Below, in pieces: positions 27,364-36,136 of a stretch of 64,000 nucleotides of DNA. The translations under genes and the position numbers were made by a program. The stretch is from Paenochrobactrum pullorum. Lineage in GTDB: Bacteria > Pseudomonadota > Alphaproteobacteria > Rhizobiales > Rhizobiaceae. The notes beneath the pieces are model-generated. The model made no database searches, was not told the DNA's origin, and saw nothing but the letters and a program-made list of their open reading frames with translations. The first letter of the stretch is position 1. The number at the start of each line of letters is the position of its first letter. The stretch covers positions 1 to 64,000 of the forward strand of contig NZ_JBHEEH010000004.1 of NCBI RefSeq assembly GCF_041929845.1, in the 5' to 3' direction.

Positions 27364-29232
27364 ATGAATGCAGTGTATCGTTGGTTTGAGCGTTGGGTGG
27401 ACCCGTTCCGCGAGCCGGATCAGTTGCGCCCGCCATCCACAACACTTGCATTTTTATGGCATTATGCGGTGCAGGCCAAAGGGCCGCTTCTTGTTTCATT
27501 AGTTTTTGGCGGGCTTTTACCGCTTGTGGAAGCGGGGCTTTTCTATTTTACCGGACGTCTGGTTGATATTCTCGACCAAGCCGGACAAGCGGGCGGCGAG
27601 CGCAGCTGGACAGCACTTTGGCACATGGCCGGTACTGAAATTTTATTCATGCTTGTCACTGTGGTGTTGATTCGGTTGCTGGTGACAGCGATCAATACAA
27701 TGCTGGAAGGACAGACCATGTCTCCCGGCTTTTATAATATGATCCGCTGGCAGGCGAATTCTTATGTGCTGCGTCAGTCTTATGCGTTTTTCCAAAATGA
27801 TTTCGCTGGACGCATTGCCACCAAGGTTTGGCAAGCGGGGCAGGCAGCAGGCGATCTGATTGAAAGTTTCATTCAGGTGGTCTGGTTTATGGCGATTTAT
27901 AGCGCTACCACCCTGTTTCTGGTCGGACGGCTGGATTGGCGTTTGGCCGCAGCCGTTATCATCTGGATTGTGGCTTTTGGTATTATCGCCCGCACCTATC
28001 TGCCGCGGGTGCGCAAATATGCGGAAGCCTCGGCTGAGGCCGGTTCAATGATCAATGGTCGCATTGTTGATAGTTATTCCAACATTCAAACCATCAAGCT
28101 CAATACGATTGATGATGACGAACGTTATTTAAAAAATGGCTTTGAGCGGTATCTTGAATCGATCTGGCCGTTTATGCGTGCGCTTTCCAGTGTGCGTATT
28201 CTGCTTACTGCTCTGTCGGGGCTGATGATTGTGACTGTTGCGGCTATTGCCGTCGATTTATGGACGAAAAATCTCATCAGCGTCGGTGAAGTGGCTTTTA
28301 CCCTTGGCCTTGTTTTGCGTCTTAATATGCTGCTCGGGCGTTTGATGATGCAGCTTAATGGTATGTTGCGCCAGCTTGGGCTGATTGAAAATTCAATGCG
28401 TCTGGTGTCCGAGCCGCTCGGGCTTCAAGATCGCAGCAATGCCAAACCATTAGAGATTACCAAAGCCAAAATTGAAATCCGCGATGTCACGTTTCATTAT
28501 GGCAAAGATGCCGGCGTGCTTGACCGGATCAATTTGACGATTGAAGGTGGTGAGCGTGTCGGATTGGTCGGCCATTCGGGCGCTGGTAAAACCACGCTGA
28601 TCAATTTGCTGTTGCGCCTTTATGATGTCGAAAAAGGTGCGATTCTGGTTGATGGGCAGAATGTACGGGATGTGACGCAAAGCTCGTTGCGCCAGGCCTT
28701 TGCGGTTGTGAGCCAGGAAACAGCACTGCTTCATCGATCACTGCGTGATAATATCATGCTGGCACGCAATGATGCCTCGGAAGCGGATTTGCTGAAGGCG
28801 ACACGTCAGGCTGAAGCCGACCGCTTTATTGAAGCGCTGGAAGATTTTCAGGGGCGTAGAGCCTTTGATGCCTTTGTGGGCGAGCGCGGTGTTAAACTTT
28901 CGGGCGGTCAGCGCCAGCGCATTGCAATTGCGCGTGCAATTTTAAAACAAGCGCCGATCCTGATTTTGGATGAGGCAACATCAGCACTGGATTCGGAAGT
29001 GGAGGCTTCCATTCAGGAGAATCTGATGCAGCTGATGCAAGGCAAAACTGTTATTGCTATCGCGCATCGCTTGTCGACCATTGCACAGCTGGACAGACTG
29101 GTGGTGATGGATAAAGGGCGGATTGTGGAAGAGGGAACACATCAGCAATTATTGGCACTGGGCGGCATCTATGCGGGCCTTTGGGCGCGTCAGTCCGGTG
29201 GTTTTTTAGGTGGCATTCAGCCTGAGCAGTAA
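27364..29232 (+). CDS. ABC exporter half-transporter (TMD-NBD fusion), second of a tandem pair
   Basis: This 622-residue protein is a paralogue of the preceding gene, with the same layout. The six-helix domain occupies residues 30-330, Walker A GLVGHSGAGKTT is near 400-411, LSGGQRQR near 512-519, and Walker B LILDEATSALDSE follows. Both proteins share N-terminal patterns (WFE-N/R, PDxF/L, LRPP) and end in LWARQSGGFLG, which supports a duplication. The ATG at 27364 follows a GAGGGA ribosome-binding site; a TTG directly before it is an alternative. Heterodimer formation with the first protein is likely but inferred. Confidence 0.9.
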   Translation: MNAVYRWFERWVDPFREPDQLRPPSTTLAFLWHYAVQAKGPLLVSLVFGGLLPLVEAGLFYFTGRLVDILDQAGQAGGERSWTALWHMAGTEILFMLVTVVLIRLLVTAINTMLEGQTMSPGFYNMIRWQANSYVLRQSYAFFQNDFAGRIATKVWQAGQAAGDLIESFIQVVWFMAIYSATTLFLVGRLDWRLAAAVIIWIVAFGIIARTYLPRVRKYAEASAEAGSMINGRIVDSYSNIQTIKLNTIDDDERYLKNGFERYLESIWPFMRALSSVRILLTALSGLMIVTVAAIAVDLWTKNLISVGEVAFTLGLVLRLNMLLGRLMMQLNGMLRQLGLIENSMRLVSEPLGLQDRSNAKPLEITKAKIEIRDVTFHYGKDAGVLDRINLTIEGGERVGLVGHSGAGKTTLINLLLRLYDVEKGAILVDGQNVRDVTQSSLRQAFAVVSQETALLHRSLRDNIMLARNDASEADLLKATRQAEADRFIEALEDFQGRRAFDAFVGERGVKLSGGQRQRIAIARAILKQAPILILDEATSALDSEVEASIQENLMQLMQGKTVIAIAHRLSTIAQLDRLVVMDKGRIVEEGTHQQLLALGGIYAGLWARQSGGFLGGIQPEQ

Positions 29233-29380
29233 AGTGGCTTCGGCATATAGAACGGATAAAACAACCCATGGTTTTACCTGCGACATCGTGCCGTCATGAT
29301 TGCATACTGACTGGACAAGCTTTTACTCTGCACCTAAACCAAAATAGAAATGTAAATTTCGCGGCCGTTTTATAAGCAAT

Positions 29381-29395
29381 AATGAGATTCTCATT
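29381..29395. promoter_or_regulatory. Perfect palindrome upstream of petABC (candidate operator)
   Basis: AATGAGA at 29381-29387 and TCTCATT at 29389-29395 form a perfect 7-1-7 dyad, 76 bp before the petA start. Outer AAGCAA and TTGCTT arms flank it asymmetrically. The 7-1-7 form and AT-rich composition recall Fur-type boxes, but the exact consensus for Fur, Irr or RirA is not met. Confidence 0.4.
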
Positions 29396-29470
29396 TGATT
29401 TTGCTTAATCAAAAAAATGGGCAAGGGGAGAGGATTAATTTGAATATGCAGGTTGGAAAGGAATTGGCAC

Positions 29471-30034
29471 GTGAGCGCACACGACACGGCTGAGCCGACA
29501 CGGCGTGATTTTCTGTACATAGCGACAGGGATGGTCGGTGTAGTTGGCGCCGGCGGACTGGCTTGGCCATTTATTGATCAGATGCGTCCCGACGCATCGA
29601 CATTGGCCGCCGCTTCTATTGAGGTGGATGTTTCTTCCGTTCAGGAAGGTGCATCGCTGACAGTGAAGTGGCGCGGTAAGCCGGTCTTTATCCGCAACCG
29701 CACCGCTAAAGAAATTGAAGAAGCCAAGTCGACCAGTATGGCCGACCTGAAAGATCCGTTAGCACGCAATGCCAATCTGGCAGCCGACACACCGGCAACC
29801 GACATCGCCCGCTCTGCTGGTGAGGGTAAGGAAAACTGGATGGTCATGATCGGTGTCTGTACGCACCTTGGCTGTGTGCCGCTTGGTGAAGCCGGTATCT
29901 TTGGCGGCTGGTTCTGTCCGTGCCACGGTTCTCATTATGATACTGCTGGTCGTATTCGCAGCGGCCCTGCACCTGAAAACATGGCTGTGCCACAGTTTTC
30001 GTTTGTATCCGATACTGTCGTCAAAATCGGCTAG
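29471..30034 (+). CDS. petA: Ubiquinol-cytochrome c reductase, Rieske iron-sulfur subunit
   Basis: This 187-residue protein carries the 2Fe-2S cluster of the bc1 complex and passes electrons from ubiquinol to cytochrome c1. The N-terminus has a Tat motif, TRRDFLYIATG (residues 10-20), in front of its single membrane anchor. The cluster motifs are C130-T-H-L-G-C135 and C149-P-C-H152. The GTG at 29471 has an AAAGGAA ribosome-binding site, whereas the upstream in-frame TTG would add residues before the Tat signal. It is followed by petB after 20 bp and then petC, forming the operon. Confidence 0.96.
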   Translation: MSAHDTAEPTRRDFLYIATGMVGVVGAGGLAWPFIDQMRPDASTLAAASIEVDVSSVQEGASLTVKWRGKPVFIRNRTAKEIEEAKSTSMADLKDPLARNANLAADTPATDIARSAGEGKENWMVMIGVCTHLGCVPLGEAGIFGGWFCPCHGSHYDTAGRIRSGPAPENMAVPQFSFVSDTVVKIG

Positions 30035-30054
30035 TGGTTCAGGGGAGAGAAGAC

Positions 30055-31344
30055 ATGAGTGGCGGACACTCCACATATACGCCGAGTACCGGCATTGAAA
30101 AATGGTTCGATGACAGACTGCCATTACCGCGTCTGGTTTATGATTCATTTGTTTCTTATCCAACACCGCGCAATCTGAACTATATGTACACTTTCGGTGG
30201 CATTTTGTCGTTCATGCTGATTGCGCAGTTGCTGACAGGTATTGTTCTGGCCATGCACTATGCTGCATCGACCGGTATTGCCTTCCAATCCGTTGAAAAA
30301 ATCATGCGCGACGTCAATTTCGGTTGGTTGTTGCGTTATATGCACGCGAATGGTGCATCCTTCTTTTTTGTTGCTGTTTATCTGCATATTGCCCGCGGCC
30401 TTTATTATGGTTCCTATAAGGCACCACGCGAGCTGTTGTGGATTCTCGGCGTGATCATTTTCCTGCTGATGATGGCGACAGCTTTCATGGGTTATGTCTT
30501 GCCTTGGGGACAGATGTCTTTCTGGGGTGCAACAGTGATCACCGGCTTCTTCACCGCGTTCCCGATTATCGGTGAACCGATCCAGCAATTGTTGCTGGGT
30601 GGTTTTGCGGTTGATAACCCGACGCTGAACCGCTTCTTCTCGCTGCATTATCTCCTGCCGTTCATGATTGTCGGTGTGGTGATCCTGCACGTTTGGGCCC
30701 TGCATGTGACCGGTCAGACCAATCCGACAGGTATCGAAGTGAAGTCGAAAACGGATACGCTGCCGTTTACGCCTTATGCAACCATCAAAGATGCATTTGG
30801 TGCGTTGGTCTTCTTCTTGTTCTTCGCATATTTCGTTTTCTATATGCCGAACTTCCTTGGCCATCCGGATAACTATATTCCAGCGGATTCATTGAAAACG
30901 CCGGCGCATATCGTGCCTGAATGGTACTTCCTTCCGTTCTATGCAATCCTGCGTGCAATTACGTTCAATATCGGCCCGATCGATTCTAAGCTTGGTGGCG
31001 TATTGGCGATGTTCGGCTCCATTGCAGTGCTGTTCGTATTGCCTTGGCTGGATACTTCGAAAGTGCGTTCAGCGGTTTACCGTCCTTGGTTCAAGATGTT
31101 CTTCTGGCTCTTCGTGTTCAACGCCGTCTTCCTTGGCTGGCTGGGTTCACGTCCTGCAGAAGGTATCTACACAGCCTTGGCACAGATCGGTACCCTCTAT
31201 TATTTCGCTTTCTTCCTTGTGATCATGCCAGTGCTTGGTCTCATCGAAAAGCCGAAGCGTTTGCCGAATTCGATTACCGAAGCAGTGTTGGAAAAGAAAC
31301 AAGGCAAGCCTGCGCATCTGACGCCAGAAAAAATCCCTGGTTGA
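30055..31344 (+). CDS. petB: Ubiquinol-cytochrome c reductase, cytochrome b subunit
   Basis: Cytochrome b binds two b haems and forms the Qo and Qi quinone sites of the bc1 complex in the inner membrane. The 429-residue protein is full length with eight membrane helices. The haem region around RYMHANGASFFFVAVYLHI (near residues 90-110) and its partner helix with HYLLPFMIVGVVILHVWALH (divided) supply the four His ligands. The PEWYF motif of the Qo site is in HIVPEWYFLPFYAIL. The start at 30055 follows a GGGGAGAGA ribosome-binding site. Confidence 0.96.
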   Translation: MSGGHSTYTPSTGIEKWFDDRLPLPRLVYDSFVSYPTPRNLNYMYTFGGILSFMLIAQLLTGIVLAMHYAASTGIAFQSVEKIMRDVNFGWLLRYMHANGASFFFVAVYLHIARGLYYGSYKAPRELLWILGVIIFLLMMATAFMGYVLPWGQMSFWGATVITGFFTAFPIIGEPIQQLLLGGFAVDNPTLNRFFSLHYLLPFMIVGVVILHVWALHVTGQTNPTGIEVKSKTDTLPFTPYATIKDAFGALVFFLFFAYFVFYMPNFLGHPDNYIPADSLKTPAHIVPEWYFLPFYAILRAITFNIGPIDSKLGGVLAMFGSIAVLFVLPWLDTSKVRSAVYRPWFKMFFWLFVFNAVFLGWLGSRPAEGIYTALAQIGTLYYFAFFLVIMPVLGLIEKPKRLPNSITEAVLEKKQGKPAHLTPEKIPG

Positions 31345-31375
31345 GTGTAGCGAAAGTTAATGAAGGACTAGAAAT

Positions 31376-32254
31376 ATGAAAAAGTTCCTCACCGGTTTCG
31401 CTGCCCTCGGAATTGCTCCAATGGTTGCGCTCGGTCTGACAATGGGCGGTACTTTTGCTCAAGAAGAGTTCGTTAGCGAACCGGCAGAACCGGATCATTA
31501 TCCGATTCTAAAGCCACATCAAGAAAGCTGGAGTTTCTCGGGGCCGTTTGGAACCTATGATAAAGGTCAATTGCAGCGTGGTTTAAAAGTGTACAAAGAA
31601 GTTTGTGCAGCTTGTCACTCGCTGGAATATGTTCCGTTCCGAAATCTGTCAGATTTGGGTTATTCAGAAGATCAAGTGAAAGCATTTGCTGCTGAATATG
31701 AAGTGGAAGATGGTCCAAATGCGGAAGGTGATATGTTTGAACGTAAAGCCGTTCCAACAGATTATTTCCCGTCCCCCTTCCCGAATGTGCAGGCAGCGGC
31801 TGCAGCCAATAATGGTGCAGCCCCGCCCGATCTGTCTTTGATTGCCAAAGCACGTGCAGCCGAGCGTGGTTTCCCGACATTTATCTTCGACATTTTCACA
31901 CAATATGCTGAAGCTGGTCCGGACTACATCTACTCACTGTTGACAGGTTATAGTGCAAAGCCACCTGCAGGGATGGAAATTCCTGAAGGTACGTATTACA
32001 ATCCGTATTTCTTGTCGGCAAAATCATTGGCTATGGCCAGTCCTTTGAGTGACGATGTTGTCACTTATGATGACGGTAGCCCGCAGACTGTGCAGCAATA
32101 TGCACATGACGTGTCGGCATTCTTGATGTGGGCAGCAGAGCCGCATCTGGTAAAGCGTAAAGAAATTGGTTTCCGCGTTATGATATTCTTGGCTCTGTTT
32201 GCAGGTCTGGTCTATATCGCGAAACGTCAAATTTTTGCACAGCTAAAAGACTAA
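31376..32254 (+). CDS. petC: Ubiquinol-cytochrome c reductase, cytochrome c1 subunit
   Basis: Cytochrome c1 accepts electrons from the Rieske centre and passes them to soluble cytochrome c. The 292-residue precursor has a Sec signal peptide ending near residue 29 (GGTFAQ). The haem c motif is C77-A-A-C80-H81 and a C-terminal membrane anchor begins near residue 265 (MIFLALFAGLVYIAKR). The likely Met ligand is in AKPPAGMEIPEG. It is the last gene of petABC and is followed by a strong terminator. The codon use of the operon favours GGT, CGT and TTC, as in highly expressed genes. Confidence 0.96.
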   Translation: MKKFLTGFAALGIAPMVALGLTMGGTFAQEEFVSEPAEPDHYPILKPHQESWSFSGPFGTYDKGQLQRGLKVYKEVCAACHSLEYVPFRNLSDLGYSEDQVKAFAAEYEVEDGPNAEGDMFERKAVPTDYFPSPFPNVQAAAAANNGAAPPDLSLIAKARAAERGFPTFIFDIFTQYAEAGPDYIYSLLTGYSAKPPAGMEIPEGTYYNPYFLSAKSLAMASPLSDDVVTYDDGSPQTVQQYAHDVSAFLMWAAEPHLVKRKEIGFRVMIFLALFAGLVYIAKRQIFAQLKD

Positions 32255-32281
32255 GCTTTTAAGCGATCATTTTGAAATTAA

Positions 32282-32307
32282 GGGCGCTGTTCCAGCGCCC
32301 TTTTTTA
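32282..32307 (+). terminator. Terminator after petABC
   Basis: The stem GGGCGCTG/CAGCGCCC with a TTC loop is followed by six T residues. Confidence 0.93.
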
Positions 32308-32499
32308 TATTTTGGCGCCTTTTTTATGGCGATCAAAAGCTTGTGTGCATTGCTTTAAATCAATTTGTTATCACTGGTTACTCTTATTATGCTCCAATGG
32401 TTTGCGATTCCGTTGCTGGAAGTGCATATGCATCATAACAGGGTCTTAAGCCTATAAGCTTGACCTGTTATGGATAATGTCAATTAAAGGATTGTCTCA

Positions 32500-33045
32500 A
32501 TGGACAAAGAAATACAGTCGACGCTCAGAGAGGCAATCAGAACAATCAAGGACTACCCAAAACAGGGTGTCCAGTTCCGTGATGTGACCACGCTGATGGG
32601 CAATGCACAGGCTTTTCGTCGTGCTGTGGATGAACTTGTTTATCCATATGCCGGTGGCAAAGCCGATAAGGTTGCGGGTATTGAAGCGCGTGGTTTTATC
32701 TTGGGTGGTGCGATGGCGCATCAGCTGTCGGCAGGTTTTGTACCGATCCGTAAAAAAGGTAAATTGCCTTATGAAACTGTGCGGATTGCCTATAGTCTTG
32801 AATATGGCATCGACGAGATGGAAATGCATCGCGATGCCATCAAGCCGGGTGAAAAGGTTATTCTGGTCGATGATCTGATCGCAACTGGTGGCACGGCTGA
32901 GGCTGCTTGTAAATTGTTGCAGCAAATGGGCGCTGAAATTGTTGCGGCCTGTTTTGTGATTGATCTGCCTGATCTGGGCGGCCGTAAAAAGCTTGAAGCT
33001 TTGGGTGTGCATGTGCGCACTTTGGTGGCTTTCGAAGGCGACTAA
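32500..33045 (+). CDS. apt: Adenine phosphoribosyltransferase
   Basis: Apt salvages adenine by joining it to PRPP to form AMP and pyrophosphate. The 181-residue protein has the PRPP-binding motif VILVDDLIATGGT near residues 121-133, the ARGFILGGAMA segment that binds the base region, and the RKKGKLPYET loop. An AAAGGA ribosome-binding site precedes the ATG. It is monocistronic, with a terminator on each side. Confidence 0.96.
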   Translation: MDKEIQSTLREAIRTIKDYPKQGVQFRDVTTLMGNAQAFRRAVDELVYPYAGGKADKVAGIEARGFILGGAMAHQLSAGFVPIRKKGKLPYETVRIAYSLEYGIDEMEMHRDAIKPGEKVILVDDLIATGGTAEAACKLLQQMGAEIVAACFVIDLPDLGGRKKLEALGVHVRTLVAFEGD

Positions 33046-33066
33046 GCTGCTCAAAAATACTTATAT

Positions 33067-33102
33067 AAAAAAAGCCCTGTCAAAACTGACAGGGCTTTTT
33101 AT
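33067..33102. terminator. Bidirectional terminator between apt and the MaoC genes
   Basis: A 14-bp stem AAAAAGCCCTGTCA with its complement, around an AAAC loop, has A and T runs on both sides. Confidence 0.93.
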
Positions 33103-33131
33103 TTATCTGATAGTGAGACTTGTGAAGCGAC

Positions 33132-33599
33132 TTATGGTAGCTTGATCATCGCTGCATTTTCGAAGCGTAGTATTTCTTCGTTTTTCTCGTCACGTGCAGC
33201 ACAAATCATGGTGATCATCGACCAGCCGGGTTTGGATTCCAGTGCCCGAATAGAGGTGATGATGCGGGTGTAGGTTAATGTGTCACCGACAAAAACAGGT
33301 CTTGTCCATGTCAGATTGGTAAAGCCGGGAGAGGGGCCAAAGACGGGTGGTATTTCACCTTTCGCAATCATTTCGGCGACTTCACGTTGCAGTGATTGGA
33401 TGTTGAGTTTTACCCAGACTGAAGCCGAATGCCAGCCGGAGGCACATAAATTGCCAAACAGGCTGTCTTTGGCAGCTACCGGATCAACATGAAAATATTG
33501 CGGATCGAACTGACGCGCATATTCAATGATGTTTTCTTGTGTGAAGGTAAAGCTGCCAAGGATAACTTCTTTGTTCAGCATATCATCGATGACACTCAT
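33132..33599 (-). CDS. MaoC-family hot-dog dehydratase, second of a pair
   Basis: This 155-residue protein has the MaoC hydratase signature with catalytic Asp and His in FDPQYFHVDP and the downstream NLCASGWH segment. MaoC proteins hydrate (R)-specific or other enoyl-CoA thioesters. The start at 33599 has an AAGGAG ribosome-binding site and overlaps the stop of the upstream paralogue by four bases (ATGA). An in-frame Met eight codons upstream would overlap more and is less likely. The pair could work as a heterodimer, as seen for other tandem MaoC genes. The substrate is unknown. Confidence 0.85.
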   Translation of the reverse strand: MSVIDDMLNKEVILGSFTFTQENIIEYARQFDPQYFHVDPVAAKDSLFGNLCASGWHSASVWVKLNIQSLQREVAEMIAKGEIPPVFGPSPGFTNLTWTRPVFVGDTLTYTRIITSIRALESKPGWSMITMICAARDEKNEEILRFENAAMIKLP

Positions 33600-34081
33600 G
33601 ATGCAGCTCCTTGTTGAGCGCACATTTGAGCAGCGGCACGCTGTTTCAAAATCAACTTATGCTGTACTTCGCATACAGTGACGCCATGCTGATTTTTCAA
33701 CTCATGCAAAAGTGTGACAATGCCAAGCCCCGGACGTGAGTTGAGTACACGTCCGCTGATAACGGTGGTCGTGCCCGTTAGTGTGTCGCCTGCCAGCACA
33801 GGGTGCTTCCAATTGGTAAATTCAACGCCTGGTGCGCCTTGCGAGGTGGCTTCCAGCATATAGGCATCACACATCATCCGCATCAGCATGGAGCATGTGT
33901 GCCAACCTGAAGCTGCCAAGCCACCCAGAATGCTTTTTTTGCCTGCCGCTTCGTCCAGATGAAAAGGTTGCGGATCATATTCTTTGGCAAAAGCGATGAT
34001 TTCCTCGGCGCTCACCGTTTTGGGGCCGAGATTGAAAACGCGGCCTTCATGGAAATCTTCATAAGCAGATTTTGCGTTCAA
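33596..34081 (-). CDS. MaoC-family hot-dog dehydratase, first of a pair
   Basis: This 161-residue paralogue carries the same signature, YDPQPFHLDEAAG followed by GGLAASGWHTCSM. The start is a TTG at 34081 with a GAAAGG ribosome-binding site about ten bases upstream; no ATG lies close to the conserved N-terminus. The stop overlaps the ATG of the second gene, so translation is coupled. A terminator separates the pair from ychF. The role in fatty-acid or other acyl-CoA metabolism is inferred from the family. Confidence 0.85.
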   Translation of the reverse strand: MNAKSAYEDFHEGRVFNLGPKTVSAEEIIAFAKEYDPQPFHLDEAAGKKSILGGLAASGWHTCSMLMRMMCDAYMLEATSQGAPGVEFTNWKHPVLAGDTLTGTTTVISGRVLNSRPGLGIVTLLHELKNQHGVTVCEVQHKLILKQRAAAQMCAQQGAAS

Positions 34082-34110
34082 AACAGATACCTTTCGACAT
34101 AAATCACATA

Positions 34111-34139
34111 AGAAAAAAGGCCAGCGAGGCTGGCCTTAA
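34111..34139 (-). terminator. Terminator after ychF
   Basis: The stem AAGGCCAGC/GCTGGCCTT around a GAG loop is followed by a T-run on the minus strand (A-run at 34114-34119 on the plus strand). Confidence 0.9.
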
Positions 34140-34143
34140 TTGA

Positions 34144-35247
34144 TCATGTATTGAAGCGGAAAAGCAAGACATCGCCGTCTTGTACGACATATTCTTTGCC
34201 TTCATCTCGTGCTTTACCGGCTTCTTTGGCGGCAACTTCACCGCCCAAAGTGATGTAATCGTTATAAGCAATGGTTTGGGCGCGAATGAATCCACGCTCG
34301 AAGTCTGTGTGAATAACACCTGCTGCCTGCGGTGCTTTGGTGCCGCGCTGGATTGTCCATGCGCGCGTTTCCTTAGGGCCTGCGGTAAAGTAAGTGATCA
34401 GATCAAGCAGCTTGTAGCCGGAACGGATCAGGCGGTCGAGGCCTGGCTCTTCCAGACCCATCGCATCCAGATATTCTTTTGCTTCTTCATCAGCCAATTG
34501 CGCAACTTCTGCTTCAATCGCGGCAGAAATGATGACGTTTTCTGCGCCCTGTGAGGCCGCCATGGCTTCGACAGCTTTGGTATGTTCATTGCCGGTTGAA
34601 GATTGGTCTTCGGCAACATTGCAAACATAAAGCACAGGCTTGGAGGTCAGAAGGTTGAGCCCCTGCAAGATTGCCAGATCCTCGGCGGCAATGTCTTTCA
34701 GCAACATACGCACCGGCTGGCCGTTTTGCAGGAGTTTTAGCGATTCTTCCATCATCGGCAAAACTGTGAGGGCTTCTTTGTCCTTGCCGGTGGCGCGTTT
34801 GCGGATCTGAACGATACGGCGCTCGAGGCTTTCCAAATCAGAAAGCATCAATTCGGTTTCAACGGTCTGCGCGTCGGATACCGGATCAATACGGCCTTCA
34901 ACATGGGTGATGTCGTCATCTTCAAAACAACGCAACACGTGTACGATGGCGTCTACTTCACGGATATTGGCCAGAAACTGGTTGCCCAGACCTTCACCTT
35001 TGGATGCACCGCGCACGAGACCGGCAATATCAACAAAGGAAATACGGGTCGGTATAATTTCCTTGGAACCGGCAATCTTCGCCACTTCGCGCATACGCGG
35101 ATCAGGCACAGCCACTTCACCAGTGTTCGGCTCGATAGTGCAGAACGGATAGTTGGCAGCTTGTGCAGCAGCGGTGCGCGTCAACGCATTAAAGAGTGTT
35201 GATTTGCCGACATTGGGCAGTCCGACGATGCCGCATTTGAAACCCAT
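34144..35247 (-). CDS. ychF: YchF/OLA1-family ribosome-associated ATPase
   Basis: YchF is a universal Obg-like P-loop protein that prefers ATP and binds ribosomes; it also influences oxidative-stress response. The 367-residue length is standard. The G1 motif GLPNVGKST is at residues 9-17, and the switch regions and an internal coiled coil (ESLERRIVQIRKR) follow. The C-terminal TGS domain includes RAWTIQRGTKAPQAAGVIH and ends in VQDGDVLLFRFN. The start at 35247 is the conserved MGFKCGIVG; the longer ORF has no support. It follows pth by about 100 bp. Confidence 0.95.
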   Translation of the reverse strand: MGFKCGIVGLPNVGKSTLFNALTRTAAAQAANYPFCTIEPNTGEVAVPDPRMREVAKIAGSKEIIPTRISFVDIAGLVRGASKGEGLGNQFLANIREVDAIVHVLRCFEDDDITHVEGRIDPVSDAQTVETELMLSDLESLERRIVQIRKRATGKDKEALTVLPMMEESLKLLQNGQPVRMLLKDIAAEDLAILQGLNLLTSKPVLYVCNVAEDQSSTGNEHTKAVEAMAASQGAENVIISAAIEAEVAQLADEEAKEYLDAMGLEEPGLDRLIRSGYKLLDLITYFTAGPKETRAWTIQRGTKAPQAAGVIHTDFERGFIRAQTIAYNDYITLGGEVAAKEAGKARDEGKEYVVQDGDVLLFRFNT

Positions 35248-35348
35248 GACTATACCTGTCTCAATAAGTTTTAAGTTAGAATGGCTATGGGATACGGAAG
35301 GGGGCAAGGTCAAGAGCGCGCAATGTCCCGTCCAGAAAAAGTAGTGTT

Positions 35349-36101
35349 TTAGTCTTTCTTACCAAACAGCTTTTTCAGCATATCAGCCATTGGCCCTGAT
35401 TCCGGTATATTAGGTCTGCCCGATGTCGGGCGTGCCTGCCGGATATGACTTTGTGCTTTGGGCGCAGCCTTTGGAGCTGCATCCGCGAGTTTGCCGCCTG
35501 CATTGGGGCGGTTATTACCTTCACCCATTGCCAGCGCAATTTTATTCATGAAGGAGTTGTCTTGTCCCTTGGCAAGAAACGCAGCATTGTCGCTGATCGC
35601 GCCAAGGAGAAGATCAAGCCATTGCTGATCAGATTTGGCAAAATCACCGAGAACATGATTATGCACGAGTTCTTTCGCACCCGGATGACCGATGCCTAAA
35701 CGGATACGGCGATAGTCTTTAGAGCCCAGCAAACCTTGCATATGCGCATCAGTGGATTTGATGCCGTTATGACCGCCTGAACCACCGCCGGTTTTGATGC
35801 GCAATTTTCCTGCCGGTAAGTCCAGCTCATCATAAATCACCACCAGGTCAGCAAGTTGCAGCTTGTAAAAGCGCATGGCCTCGCCAATGGACTGGCCGGA
35901 AAGGTTCATGAAAGTTTGTGGCTTGATCAGCAGGGTTTTTTCACCATCAATGGTGCCGTCGGCAATTTCTGCCTGAAATTTTTTCTGCCATTTGGAAAAG
36001 CTATGGCGGCGGAATATTTCATCCACCGCCATAAACCCGATATTATGTCGGTTTTGCGCATAACGGGGGCCGGGATTGCCAAGACCTGCAATGAGGAGCA
36101 T
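35349..36101 (-). CDS. pth: Peptidyl-tRNA hydrolase
   Basis: Pth releases tRNA from peptidyl-tRNAs that drop off the ribosome. The N-terminal 190 residues are the complete enzyme: LLIAGLGNPGPRYAQNRHN holds Asn9 and the catalytic His19, followed by QTFMNLSGQS and the Asp-bearing DELDLPAGKLRIKTGGGSGG (divided). At 250 residues it is about 50 longer than E. coli Pth, through a C-terminal tail rich in Ala, Pro, Lys and Arg. Such tails are common in Brucella relatives. It is 35 bp downstream of rplY, so both share an operon. Confidence 0.95.
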   Translation of the reverse strand: MLLIAGLGNPGPRYAQNRHNIGFMAVDEIFRRHSFSKWQKKFQAEIADGTIDGEKTLLIKPQTFMNLSGQSIGEAMRFYKLQLADLVVIYDELDLPAGKLRIKTGGGSGGHNGIKSTDAHMQGLLGSKDYRRIRLGIGHPGAKELVHNHVLGDFAKSDQQWLDLLLGAISDNAAFLAKGQDNSFMNKIALAMGEGNNRPNAGGKLADAAPKAAPKAQSHIRQARPTSGRPNIPESGPMADMLKKLFGKKD

Positions 36102-36136
36102 GGATTTCTAACCTTCGCAACACGCTTCAACAGACA

